The notes beneath the pieces are model-generated. The model ran no database searches, had not been told where the DNA came from, and worked only from the letters and a program-made list of their open reading frames with translations. Below, piece by piece: positions 25,865 through 33,690 of a stretch of DNA of 64,000 nucleotides. The position numbers were made by a program, and so were the translations under genes. How positions within the stretch are numbered: position 1 is the stretch's first letter; every line of letters begins with the position of its first letter. Origin of the DNA: Muricoccus pecuniae (GTDB taxonomy: Bacteria > Pseudomonadota > Alphaproteobacteria > Acetobacterales > Acetobacteraceae). Location of the stretch: contig NZ_JACIJD010000007.1 in the NCBI RefSeq assembly GCF_014199205.1, forward strand, positions 124,001 to 188,000, read 5' to 3'.

Positions 25865-27064
25865 ATGTCGCGCCACGCCATCCTGGACGAGATCCGGACC
25901 TATGCCGACGAGCTGATCGCCATCCGCCGCGACATCCACATGCATCCCGAGACGCGCTTCGAGGAGGTGAGGACGGCGGCGCTGGTGGCGGGGAAGCTGC
26001 GCGAATGGGGGCTGGAGGTGACGGAGCGCGTCGGCGTCACCGGCGTGGTCGGCACGCTGCAGGGCAGCCGCCCGGGCCAGCGCGCCATCGGGCTGCGCGC
26101 CGACATGGACGCGCTGTTCATCGAGGAGGCGAACAGCTTCGCCCACCGCTCCACCGTGCCGGGGAAGATGCATGCCTGCGGGCATGACGGCCACACGGCG
26201 ATGCTGCTGGGCGCGGCGAAGTACCTCTCCCGGCACCGCGACTTCGCCGGCACCGTGCAGTTCATCTTCCAGCCGGCCGAGGAGGCCGCGACCGGCGCGC
26301 CCGCGATGATCCGGGACGGGCTGTTCGAGCGCTTCCCGGTCGATGCCGTCTACGGCCTGCACAACTCTCCCGGCATCCCGGTGGGGCAGTTCGCCACGCG
26401 GGCCGGGCCGATCCTCGCGGGCTCGGACTTCTGGGGCGTGACCTTCCGCGGCACGGGCGGGCATGGCGGCGCGGCGCCGCACCTGGCCACCGACGCGACC
26501 GTGGTGCTCGGCCATTTCCTCCTCGCCGTGCAGACGGTGCTGCCGCGCAACCTCAAGCCGATCGAGAGCGCGGCGCTCAGCGTGGGCCATGTCGCCGGTG
26601 GTTCCTTCAACTCGCCCAATGTCATGCCGGCGGAGGTGGTGGTGCGCGGCACTGCCCGCTACTTCAACCCGGAGGCGCAGGCCGTGATCCGCCGGCGCCT
26701 CGGCGAACTGGCCGAGAGCCTCGCCGCCGCCCATGGCTGCACCGCGCAGTTCGACTACGAGCCGCTCTGCCCGCCCACGGTGAACACGGCGGAGAAGGTG
26801 CCTGTCGCGAGCGCCGCCGCCGCCGCGCTGGTCGGCGCGGCCAATGTGGCCGAGGTGCCGCCGAGCACGGGGGGCGAGGACTTCGCCTTCATGCTGCAGG
26901 AGAAGCCGGGCGTGTTCATGCGGATCGGCAATGGCAGCAACCCGGATGGCAGCTTCCACAACGTCCACACGCCGCATTACGACTTCAACGACGAGGCGCT
27001 GGCGCTCGGCTCGGCCTATTGGGCGAGCCTCGTGGGGCAGGAGCTGGGGCTGGATGAGGGCTGA
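25865..27064 (+). CDS. M20 family amidohydrolase (hippurate hydrolase-like)
   Basis: A 399-residue metallopeptidase-fold amidohydrolase. The start ATG at 25865 follows a GAGAGGGG ribosome binding site. Motifs are IRRDIHMHPETRFEE near residue 20, GLRADMDALFIEE near 78, the metal-binding MHACGHDGHTAMLLGAAK near 100, QPAEEAATGAPAMI near 135, and STGGEDFAFMLQEKPG near 335. Enzymes of this group remove acyl groups from amino acids (hippurate, N-acyl or indole-acetyl amino acids) using two metal ions. It is divergent from a peptide-type binding protein gene, which may supply its substrate. Exact substrate unknown. Confidence 0.92.
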   Translation: MSRHAILDEIRTYADELIAIRRDIHMHPETRFEEVRTAALVAGKLREWGLEVTERVGVTGVVGTLQGSRPGQRAIGLRADMDALFIEEANSFAHRSTVPGKMHACGHDGHTAMLLGAAKYLSRHRDFAGTVQFIFQPAEEAATGAPAMIRDGLFERFPVDAVYGLHNSPGIPVGQFATRAGPILAGSDFWGVTFRGTGGHGGAAPHLATDATVVLGHFLLAVQTVLPRNLKPIESAALSVGHVAGGSFNSPNVMPAEVVVRGTARYFNPEAQAVIRRRLGELAESLAAAHGCTAQFDYEPLCPPTVNTAEKVPVASAAAAALVGAANVAEVPPSTGGEDFAFMLQEKPGVFMRIGNGSNPDGSFHNVHTPHYDFNDEALALGSAYWASLVGQELGLDEG

Positions 27065-27187
27065 GGCCACCCGGCCGCCCATCCAGCCGGCGGGGCGGGA
27101 GGAAGCCCGCCGCGCCCCGCCGCGTTCCTCCCGGCGGTGCTCCGGTCCCGTCCTGCGGGGTGCCGGCCAGGGGGGAGGGGAGGCTTG

Positions 27188-27433
27188 ATGTCGGCGAGGT
27201 TGTGGTCCCTGGGCGTCCTGCTCGTGGCGGTCGGCGTGGCCGCCCATGTCGTGGGCTGGGACCGGCTGCTCTGGATTCCCAGGGTGGTGATCGACTCCTT
27301 CGTCTGGGTGCCCGCCGCGATCATCGACGCGATCCGCTCCTCGCCGGCCACCTCGGGCATCATCGCGCTCGGCATCCTGCTGATGGTGGTTTCGCGGCTG
27401 GTCGGCCGCCGCAAGGGGCAGGGCGGCGGCTAG
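27188..27433 (+). CDS. Small two-helix membrane protein
   Basis: An 81-residue hydrophobic protein. The ATG at 27188 follows a GGGAGGGGAGG ribosome binding site. Helix 1 covers about residues 5-22 (WSLGVLLVAVGVAAHVVGW) and helix 2 about 55-72 (SGIIALGILLMVVSRLV). The linker is aromatic and rich in Val/Ile (VVIDSFVWVPAAIIDAI), perhaps an interfacial helix. The tail is positively charged. I do not recognise the family. It lies 123 bases after the amidohydrolase gene, on the same strand. Confidence 0.6.
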   Translation: MSARLWSLGVLLVAVGVAAHVVGWDRLLWIPRVVIDSFVWVPAAIIDAIRSSPATSGIIALGILLMVVSRLVGRRKGQGGG

Positions 27434-27589
27434 GGCGGGGTCGTCGCGGGCCGTGCTCGTCGGGCTGAAGGGCTTCCCTGTGCTCCTCCGCCCCGGGGCG
27501 TTGCCCGGTGTCCCGTTCGGGCGCACAGGGGGCGAGCGAGGGGGAAGGGGCATGGGCATCATGGCAGCGGACAGCATGGGGGGACGGGC

Positions 27590-27928
27590 GTGAGCCGGCG
27601 TCAGCGCAACCGGCCAGCGGGGAAGGGGGCGGGCCCGCGCGCCTCGGACCTCGTGACCGAGGTCGCCCGGCTCAGCCGGGAACTGGAGGAGACGCGGGCG
27701 AAGCTGAGGGCGGTCGAGCGCGACGGGATCGCGGCCGTGACCGCCCGGCGCCTCGCCGCGCTGGAGGAGGGGCAGCAGGTCGCGCGCGGCCAGGCGGTGG
27801 AGGCGAGCCTCGCGCGGTCGAGGGCCGAGGCCGAGCTTCGGACGCTGCAGCGGGCCATCACCGAGGCGCCGGGCCCCATGGGCTGGTTGCTCCGCCGTGC
27901 GGCGCGGCGCCTGAAAGCGGGCGGCTGA
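27590..27928 (+). CDS. Small basic coiled-coil protein
   Basis: A 112-residue protein from a GTG start preceded by a run of G that can serve as ribosome binding site. Residues about 20-95 have heptad-like hydrophobic spacing with many Glu/Arg (VARLSRELEETRAKLRAVER), predicting one long helix or coiled coil. The N-terminus (SRRQRNRPAGK) and C-terminus (RRAARRLKAGG) are basic. There is no family match. The amphipathic regularity argues for a real protein, but the start and expression are unproven. Confidence 0.45.
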   Translation: MSRRQRNRPAGKGAGPRASDLVTEVARLSRELEETRAKLRAVERDGIAAVTARRLAALEEGQQVARGQAVEASLARSRAEAELRTLQRAITEAPGPMGWLLRRAARRLKAGG

Positions 27929-28075
27929 GGCCGGACGCCCCGCGAACCTGCCCGCTTCCGCGCAGCCGGTCGCGGAGAGGTGACGGGATCGGGGGAGGGA
28001 GCACTCGCATAGGTTAGGGCGGGGCCGCGGCAGCCGCGCCATCCGTGCGGCCCGCCACGCGCGGGGCGCTCCTCC

Positions 28076-28113
28076 ACGCGAATTCCAGGCGCGCACGCGA
28101 GTTCCAGGCGCGC
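28076..28113. repeat. Two tandem 19-bp repeats upstream of the SDR gene
   Basis: ACGCGAATTCCAGGCGCGC (28076-28094) is followed directly by ACGCGAGTTCCAGGCGCGC (28095-28113), differing at one base, and ends 24 bases before the SDR start codon. Tandem units of this length often are binding sites for a regulator occupying adjacent helical turns, but slippage duplication is also possible. Confidence 0.7.
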
Positions 28114-28137
28114 TAATTCAGGGAATGGTGATCTGGC

Positions 28138-29298
28138 ATGGCTGACAATCTGCCGTCCGAGCAGGGCATGAAGGCCGGTATGGGCGGGGAGGCGAGCGGG
28201 CTCTCCCGGTTGCCGGCGCCGGTGGCGGGATCGTCCGGCTCCCCGGCCCGCGGAACGGCCGGGGACGGGCCCGTGGTGGTCATCACCGGGGCGTCCAGCG
28301 GCATCGGCCGCGCAACGGCACAGGCCTTCGCGAAGCGCGGCGCCTCCCTCGTGCTGGCGGCGCGGCGGACCTCCATGCTCGAGGATGCCGTGCGCGAATG
28401 CGAGGCCCTCGGCGGCACCGCCATCGCCGTGACGACCGATGTGACGCATGAGGATCAGGTCCAGGCGCTCGGCCAGCGGGCGATCGAGCGCTTCGGACGC
28501 ATCGACCTCTGGTTCAACAATGCCGGCGTCGGCTGCTTCGGCCGGCTGGAATCCATCCCGATGGATGCCTGGAAGCGCGTCATCGAGACGAACCTCTTCG
28601 GCTATGTCCACGGCGCGCGGGTGGCGATGCTGCAGTTCCGCAAGCAGGGCCACGGCACGCTGGTGCAGAACGCCTCCATCGTGGGCGAGACGGCCAAGCC
28701 CGACGGCACGCCCTATGCCACGAGCAAGTTCGCCATCCGCGGCTTCTCCGAGGCGCTGCGGCAGGAGGTGCTGGACCAGCCGGCGATCCGGATCTGCACC
28801 GTCATGCCCTCGGTGATCGACACGCCCTTCTTCCAGCACGCGGCCAACTTCAGCGGCCGCAACGTGCGCGCCGCCCCGCCGGTCTACACGCCGGAAGAGG
28901 TGGCGGAGACGGTGGTGAGCCTTCTCTCCCGCCCGCAGGCGGAGGTGATCGTCGGCGGCTTCGGCAAGATCGCGGCGGCGCAGAAGCGCCTCACCCCCGG
29001 CCTGACCACCTGGATGACGGGGCGGATGCTGCATACCGGCTTCCTCTCCTCCGGACCGAGCGAGGACACGACGGGCGCGCTGTTCGACACCTATCCCGAC
29101 GGGCGCGGCGTGACGGGGGGCTGGCGCCAGAACCCGGAGAGCGGGGGCGCGCCGCTGGCCATGGCCACCTCCCTCGCGGCCATGCCGCTGGAATGGGCCG
29201 CGCTGCCCTTCCGCATGATGGATGCCGGGCTGACCGCCAGCTTCCGCTTCATGGAAGCCGTCATTCCTCCGGGCCCGCCCGGGCCGAAGTCGAAATAG
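28138..29298 (+). CDS. Short-chain dehydrogenase/reductase with C-terminal extension
   Basis: A 386-residue SDR. After ~43 low-complexity residues comes the Rossmann start VVVITGASSGIGRATAQAF, then NNAGVGCFG, and the active-site Ser in QNASIVG with YATSK (Tyr-x3-Lys). It should use NAD(P)H to reduce or oxidise an alcohol/ketone; the substrate is unknown. About 110 residues beyond the classical 250-residue core include hydrophobic stretches (ALAMATSLAAMPLEWAALPF), as in a subgroup of SDRs that are membrane-associated. Two tandem 19-bp repeats lie just upstream. An internal Met within the first 40 residues could be the true start. Confidence 0.9.
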   Translation: MADNLPSEQGMKAGMGGEASGLSRLPAPVAGSSGSPARGTAGDGPVVVITGASSGIGRATAQAFAKRGASLVLAARRTSMLEDAVRECEALGGTAIAVTTDVTHEDQVQALGQRAIERFGRIDLWFNNAGVGCFGRLESIPMDAWKRVIETNLFGYVHGARVAMLQFRKQGHGTLVQNASIVGETAKPDGTPYATSKFAIRGFSEALRQEVLDQPAIRICTVMPSVIDTPFFQHAANFSGRNVRAAPPVYTPEEVAETVVSLLSRPQAEVIVGGFGKIAAAQKRLTPGLTTWMTGRMLHTGFLSSGPSEDTTGALFDTYPDGRGVTGGWRQNPESGGAPLAMATSLAAMPLEWAALPFRMMDAGLTASFRFMEAVIPPGPPGPKSK

Positions 29299-29303
29299 GG
29301 AAG

Positions 29304-29317
29304 GGCCGCCCGCGGCC
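29304..29317. terminator. Short GC hairpin between convergent genes
   Basis: GGCCG (29304-29308), loop cccg and CGGCC (29313-29317) lie in the 41-bp gap between the convergent SDR and phosphoribosyltransferase genes. The stem is only 5 bp with no U-run, so this is a weak candidate. Confidence 0.3.
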
Positions 29318-29339
29318 TCTCCTGCCGGGCGCGGCGGCG

Positions 29340-29990
29340 TCAGAAGCCGTCTGCCGCCCGGCCCAGCAGCGCGACCACCTCCGCGTCCCCGGTCTGCGTG
29401 AAGTCGCCGTAGTGCAGGCCCACGGCGCCCAGGCTGTGTGGGGCCTCCAGGATCACCGCCTCGTCGCAGAACCCGCGCAGCGCCTCGGCCAGATCGGCCT
29501 GGGCGACCGGCACGGCCAGCACGATGCGGCGCGGGGACCGGGCGGCGAGCCCGCGCAGGGCCGCGCGTATCGTGGCGCCGGTCGCCACGCCGTCATCCAC
29601 CACCACGGCGGTGCGGCCCTCCAGCGGCACGGGCGGGCGGCGGGCACCGAGATAGGCCGCCCGCCGTCGGGTGATCTCGGCGCGCTGCCGCTCCGCCTCC
29701 TCCGCCAGCCAGGCGTCGCTGACGCGGAGCTCGCGCAGGATCCTCTCGTTCAGCACCATCTCCGGCGGCGTGCCCTCCACCAACGCGCCGATGGCGAGCT
29801 CGGGCATGCCGGGCGCGCCGAGCTTGCGGACGAGGAGGAGGTCGAGCGGGGCGCCGAGCCGGAGGGCGATCTCGAAGCCCACGGGAACGCCGCCGCGGGG
29901 CAGGGCGAGCACCACCGGCCTCTCCCCCGCCAGATGGGCCAGGCGCCCGGCGAGCGCCCGGCCGGCCTCGGCGCGGTTGAGGAAGGTCAT
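29340..29990 (-). CDS. Phosphoribosyltransferase family protein
   Basis: A 216-residue type I phosphoribosyltransferase-fold protein. The PRPP-binding motif is VVVDDGVATGATIRAAL near residue 127. Near the N-terminus are LALPRGGVPVGFEIA and DLLLVRKLGAPGMPELAIGA, typical of the stand-alone group found beside erythromycin-esterase-like and dienelactone-hydrolase genes. These are not the classical purine/pyrimidine salvage enzymes, and their substrate is not established. The gene is convergent with the SDR gene; an erythromycin-esterase-like gene lies 0.6 kb away on the other strand, which fits that known association. Confidence 0.88.
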   Translation of the reverse strand: MTFLNRAEAGRALAGRLAHLAGERPVVLALPRGGVPVGFEIALRLGAPLDLLLVRKLGAPGMPELAIGALVEGTPPEMVLNERILRELRVSDAWLAEEAERQRAEITRRRAAYLGARRPPVPLEGRTAVVVDDGVATGATIRAALRGLAARSPRRIVLAVPVAQADLAEALRGFCDEAVILEAPHSLGAVGLHYGDFTQTGDAEVVALLGRAADGF

Positions 29991-30023
29991 GCTCGCCCCG
30001 GATGCATGGCGGGCCCGGCCGCG

Positions 30024-30350
30024 TCAGCGCGGCTGGACGCGGGGATCGCCCCCGGGGGTTCCGGGCGGCGGGATCACGGGGGTGGTGCTCGGTGCCGGCT
30101 CCGGCACGGGCGCGCGGATGCCGGGATCGAGCCCCGGGGGCGGCGGGACCACGCCCCGCGCGGTGCCGCCGCCCAGCGGCGCCTGCGTCGCCGCGCCGCC
30201 CGTCGCGGGGGTGTCCGGGGCGCCTCCCCCGTTCCTCTGCGCCGCCGCTGTCCCGACGGAGAGGAGGAGAAGCGAGAGCAGCGTCGCGCGCCACACCGGC
30301 GCGGCGCCGCGGCGCCGCGTGACGGGACCGCCCGCATTTCCGAACCGCAT
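30024..30350 (-). CDS. Small exported proline/glycine-rich protein
   Basis: A 108-residue protein with a signal peptide (TRRRGAAPVWRATLLSLLLLSVGTAAAQ, cleavage near residue 38). The mature part is low-complexity, rich in Pro, Gly and Ala with PPPP and VPEP stretches, and has no domain. It lies upstream of the phosphoribosyltransferase gene on the same strand, 33 bases away, and may share its transcript. Proline-rich secreted proteins like this are common in Acetobacteraceae with unknown roles. The clean signal peptide is the main evidence. Confidence 0.55.
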   Translation of the reverse strand: MRFGNAGGPVTRRRGAAPVWRATLLSLLLLSVGTAAAQRNGGGAPDTPATGGAATQAPLGGGTARGVVPPPPGLDPGIRAPVPEPAPSTTPVIPPPGTPGGDPRVQPR

Positions 30351-30573
30351 CCGAGCGCCCTCCTTCCTTGCCGGCCAAGCGGCCCTGATGCCGCATGGGG
30401 GGAACGTGCGGCCCGGCCCCGCGTTCCCGGGAAAGGCGCTGCGACTCTTTGAAAGATGGTGCGTTCAGCCCCTTATCGCCGGACCGTGCAGGGGAGGAGC
30501 GTGTGCCGGACGACGACCCGGCTCCTGCGGTGCGGCCCCTGGCCCGGACGCGGCCCGCAGGGAAGGACGCAGC

Positions 30574-31890
30574 ATGCCCGACACGATCCCGACCGCCTCC
30601 CTTCCCGCGATGATCGGCGCGGCGGCCGAGCCGCTGCCCGATCCCGACGATCCCTCCTTCGGCGCCTTCTTCGACCGCTTCGCTTCCGCGCGCGTGGTGC
30701 TGCTGGGCGAGGCGAGCCACGGGACCTCCGAGTTCTACCGCGCCCGCGCCGCCATCACCCGCCGGCTGGTCGAGGCGCACGGCTTCACCATCGTGGCGGT
30801 GGAGGCGGACTGGCCCGATGCCGCCACGGTCAACCGGGCGCTGCTCGGCCGCCCCGCCGTGCCCGGCGCCGAGCGCCCCTTCGCCCGCTTCCCGACCTGG
30901 ATGTGGCGCAACACGGATGTGGCAGCCTTCCTCGTCTGGCTGCGCGGCTGGAACGCGGCGCGGGGGGAGGGGGAGCGGACGGGGTTCTACGGGCTCGACC
31001 TCTACAACCTCTCCGCCTCGGTCGAGGCCGTGCTGCGCTATCTCGACGGGGTCGACCCGGAGGCGGCGCGCGTCGCGCGGGAGCGCTACGGCTGCCTCAT
31101 GCCCTGGATGGAGGAACCCCAGGATTACGGCCGCATGGCGCTGACCCGCGGCTTCGCTCCCTGCGAGGAGGGAGCGGTGAAGATGCTGCGCGAGCTGGTC
31201 GAGCACCGCGCCGATTACGGCGACGGCGAGAGCTTCCTCGATGCCGAGGCGAGCGCGCGGCTGGTGCGCGACGCCGAGGCCTATTACCGCGCCATGTACT
31301 ACGGCGGCGCGAAGAGCTGGAACCTGCGCGACACCCACATGTTCGAGACGCTCCTCTCCCTGCTGGAGGCGAAGGGACCCGGCGCGAAGGCCGTGGTGTG
31401 GGCGCACAACTCCCATATCGGCGATGCCTCCCGCACGGAGATGGGCATGGATCGCGGTGAGCTGAATCTAGGCCAGCTCTGCCGCGAGCGCTTCGGGGCG
31501 GAGGCGGCGCTGGTCGGCTTCGGCACCCATACCGGCACCGTCGCCTGCGCGACCGACTGGGACGAGCCGATGGAGGTGAAGCGCGTGAATCCCTCGCGCC
31601 CCGACAGCTACGAGCGGCTGGCGCATGACAGCGGCGTGCCGCGCTTCCTGCTGGACCTCCGCGCCGGCGTCCACGACCCCGTGCGCGAGGCGCTGGCGGA
31701 GAAGCGGCTGGAGCGCTTCATCGGCGTGATCTACCGGCCGGAGACGGAGCGGTGGAGCCACTACGTCGGCTGCGTCCTGCCCGAGCAGTTCGACGCGCTC
31801 GTCTGGTTCGACGAGACGCGCGCCGTCACGCCCCTGCCCGTTGCGCAGGAGAGAGGCGGCGGGGAGGACACCTATCCCTCCGGCCTCTGA
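30574..31890 (+). CDS. Erythromycin esterase-like protein (EreA/ChaN-type fold)
   Basis: A 438-residue protein. The ATG at 30574 follows a GGAAGGA ribosome binding site. Family residues are visible in LLGEASHGTSEFYRARAAI (Glu and His near residue 45), VAVEADWPDAATVN, FYGLDLYNLSASVEAVL and VWAHNSHIGDA, the His of the proposed catalytic set. True Ere enzymes open the macrolide lactone ring; most chromosomal relatives have unknown substrates and sit beside phosphoribosyltransferase genes, as here. No resistance context is present, so macrolide inactivation should not be assumed. It is followed after 15 bases by an MBL-fold gene. Confidence 0.88.
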   Translation: MPDTIPTASLPAMIGAAAEPLPDPDDPSFGAFFDRFASARVVLLGEASHGTSEFYRARAAITRRLVEAHGFTIVAVEADWPDAATVNRALLGRPAVPGAERPFARFPTWMWRNTDVAAFLVWLRGWNAARGEGERTGFYGLDLYNLSASVEAVLRYLDGVDPEAARVARERYGCLMPWMEEPQDYGRMALTRGFAPCEEGAVKMLRELVEHRADYGDGESFLDAEASARLVRDAEAYYRAMYYGGAKSWNLRDTHMFETLLSLLEAKGPGAKAVVWAHNSHIGDASRTEMGMDRGELNLGQLCRERFGAEAALVGFGTHTGTVACATDWDEPMEVKRVNPSRPDSYERLAHDSGVPRFLLDLRAGVHDPVREALAEKRLERFIGVIYRPETERWSHYVGCVLPEQFDALVWFDETRAVTPLPVAQERGGGEDTYPSGL

Positions 31891-31905
31891 CCGGGCGCGG
31901 GCGCC

Positions 31906-32952
31906 TTGACGCCGACCCTCCATCCCCGCCTGCTCAACGGGCGGGGTGGCGACCCAGGTGTCTATGTCGAGGCGCTGCACCATCCCGGCGCCGTCCTGCT
32001 CGATTGCGGGGACCTCTCGGCGCTCTCGCCGCGGCACCTGCTGCGGGTGGAGCTGCTGGCGGTTTCCCACGCGCATATGGACCATTGGGCCGGCTTCGAC
32101 CGGCTGCTGCGCCTGCTGATCGGGCGGGAGAAGCGCCTCGCCGTCGTCGGGCCGGCGGGCTTCGCGCAGCGCCTGTTCCACCGTCTCGGGGCCTATACCT
32201 GGAACCTCGCCCACCGCATCCCCGCCGACCTCGTCTTCGAGGTGACGGAGGTGACGGGCGGCGCGGAGATGCCGCGCACCCGCCTGCGCCTCCACAACGG
32301 CTTCGCGCGGGAGGAGCTGGCGCCGCTCCCCGCGGAAGCTGATGGCACGGTCCTGCGGACGGGCCCGCTGCGCCTGCGCGCGGCGGTGCTCGACCACGGC
32401 ACGCCCTCCCTCGGCTTCGCGCTGGAGGAGGGGCTGCACCTGAATGTCTGGCGCACGCGGCTGGAGGCGCAAGGCCTTCCCGTCGGGCCCTGGCTCGCCG
32501 GGCTCAAGGCGGCGGTGGCGGAGGGGCGGCCGGACGACCACCCCGTTGCCGTCTTCGCCCGCCCCTCCGGCGCGCGGGAGGCGGCGGTGATGCCGCTGGG
32601 CGAGCTGCGGGACCTTGTCTCCGTCACCCCCGGGCAGCGCCTCGCCTATCTCACGGACTTCGCCGACACGCCGGGGAACCGGGAGGCGGCCATCGCCCTC
32701 GCGCGCGGCGCGGACATCCTCCTCATCGAGGCGCCCTTCGCCGCCGCCGACGCGGCCATCGCCCTCGACCGCCGGCACCTCACCACGCGTGCTGCGGGCA
32801 AGATCGCGCGCGCGGCGGGGGCGAGGCGGGTCGAGCCCTTCCACTTCTCCCCGCGCTATCCCGGCGGGGAGGCATGGCTGCTGGCCGAGGTGGCGGAGGC
32901 GGCCGGCGGGCGGGTCGCGCCGGGAGGGGAGATCCTCCTCTCCGGCGGCTGA
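31906..32952 (+). CDS. MBL-fold metallo-hydrolase (RNase Z-like)
   Basis: A 348-residue metallo-beta-lactamase-fold protein starting at a TTG 15 bases after the preceding stop codon; no better start exists. The metal-binding motif is SHAHMDHWAGFDRLL near residue 47. AVLDHGTPSLGFALEEG near 163 and YLTDFADT near 248 match the RNase Z-like beta-lactamase subgroup. RRVEPFHFSPRYPG near the C-terminus gives the last conserved H-F-S-x-R-Y motif, common in RNase Z relatives. It could act on RNA or on a small ester. It is probably co-transcribed with the esterase-like gene and ends 6 bases from the convergent cupin gene. Confidence 0.85.
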   Translation: MTPTLHPRLLNGRGGDPGVYVEALHHPGAVLLDCGDLSALSPRHLLRVELLAVSHAHMDHWAGFDRLLRLLIGREKRLAVVGPAGFAQRLFHRLGAYTWNLAHRIPADLVFEVTEVTGGAEMPRTRLRLHNGFAREELAPLPAEADGTVLRTGPLRLRAAVLDHGTPSLGFALEEGLHLNVWRTRLEAQGLPVGPWLAGLKAAVAEGRPDDHPVAVFARPSGAREAAVMPLGELRDLVSVTPGQRLAYLTDFADTPGNREAAIALARGADILLIEAPFAAADAAIALDRRHLTTRAAGKIARAAGARRVEPFHFSPRYPGGEAWLLAEVAEAAGGRVAPGGEILLSGG

Positions 32953-32958
32953 GGGGTC

Positions 32959-33309
32959 CTAGTCCCCGGCGGGCTCGTCCCGGCTGTGGACCTCGGCGGG
33001 CGGGGTGGTCGCCTCGACCGCGGTGAACTCCTCCAGGATGCGGTAGCTGTGCTCCGACCCCTTGGGCACGACCCAGGAGGTGCCGGGGTGCAGCAGCACG
33101 GCCTGGCCCTCGATCAGCAGCTCGGCCTGGCCGGAGATGACGTAGCCGACCGTCTCGTAGTCCCGCCGCACCGGGGCCTTGGACTCGCCCGGCGCCTCCC
33201 GCTCCCACAGCCGCATCGAGAGCGAGCGCCCGTTGGCGAGGTATTTCTGCCCCTCCGGCCCCTTGGGCGAGTAGGCGCCATCCACCTTGATCACGGTCGT
33301 GTCGGGCAT
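32959..33309 (-). CDS. Cupin domain protein
   Basis: A 116-residue single-domain cupin. The core barrel includes YETVGYVISGQAELLIEGQ and LLHPGTSWVVPKGSEHSYRI, covering the two cupin motifs. The first has only one clear acidic ligand; the PKGSEHSY histidine is kept. Small cupins of this type often bind a metal or small ligand and act as stress or sugar-related proteins; no enzyme activity can be named. The ATG at 33309 is used, and the long open frame upstream is antisense to the PTS gene and not coding. It is convergent with the MBL-fold gene. Confidence 0.8.
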   Translation of the reverse strand: MPDTTVIKVDGAYSPKGPEGQKYLANGRSLSMRLWEREAPGESKAPVRRDYETVGYVISGQAELLIEGQAVLLHPGTSWVVPKGSEHSYRILEEFTAVEATTPPAEVHSRDEPAGD

Positions 33310-33690
33310 GCGTCGCTCCTGGGCGGGTTCGCGCCTCCCGGAGAGGGGCGGGCGCCGATGCCCGACCCAAACACGCGGCAGGGGCGCCGGTTGCGGCCGG
33401 GCGGGCCGGCTGCCCGGGCTCGCACGGCGTCCGCGACAACGGGCGTCGCTGTCGAGCCGGCCACCCGCGCCGCGGCCGCCTGACCCCGCCCGAGGGGCGG
33501 GCGCGGCCCCCCGAACCCTCCCGCGGGCGGCCCGGTGACGCCGGGGAGGCCTCTCCCGCGTTCCCTTGCGATAGCGGAAGGGGTGCGCACTTCCCTGGGC
33601 AAGCGGGGAGAAATCCCCGAAGGACACCCCTCTTCCCGGATCAGGGGCCTCCCCGCCCAGGAGCAGGGGGAGGGCAGGAGGCAGGCGCGC
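33310..33690. other. 381-bp gap between the divergent cupin and fruB genes
   Basis: No gene is seen. It contains a 7-bp hairpin (CCCGCCC-gag-GGGCGGG, 33485-33501) and, in the presumed fruB leader, a 5-bp stem closed by a GAAA tetraloop (GGGGA-GAAA-TCCCC, 33605-33618). A good ribosome binding site AGGAGG sits 10 bases before the fruB ATG. I could not find a convincing fructose-repressor palindrome or -35/-10 pair. Confidence 0.5.

Noticed and set aside
24083-28096. Minus-strand open frame of over 1300 codons running from the solute-binding protein gene through the M20 and small genes
   Set aside because: Only the first 531 codons downstream of ATG 25678 encode a recognisable protein. The rest is antisense to clear genes and has the Arg/His/Gly-rich composition of a shadow frame in GC-rich DNA.
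30574-31890. Calling this gene a macrolide resistance determinant
   Set aside because: The family label comes from EreA/B, but chromosomal relatives beside phosphoribosyltransferase genes have no shown macrolide activity and no resistance context is present.
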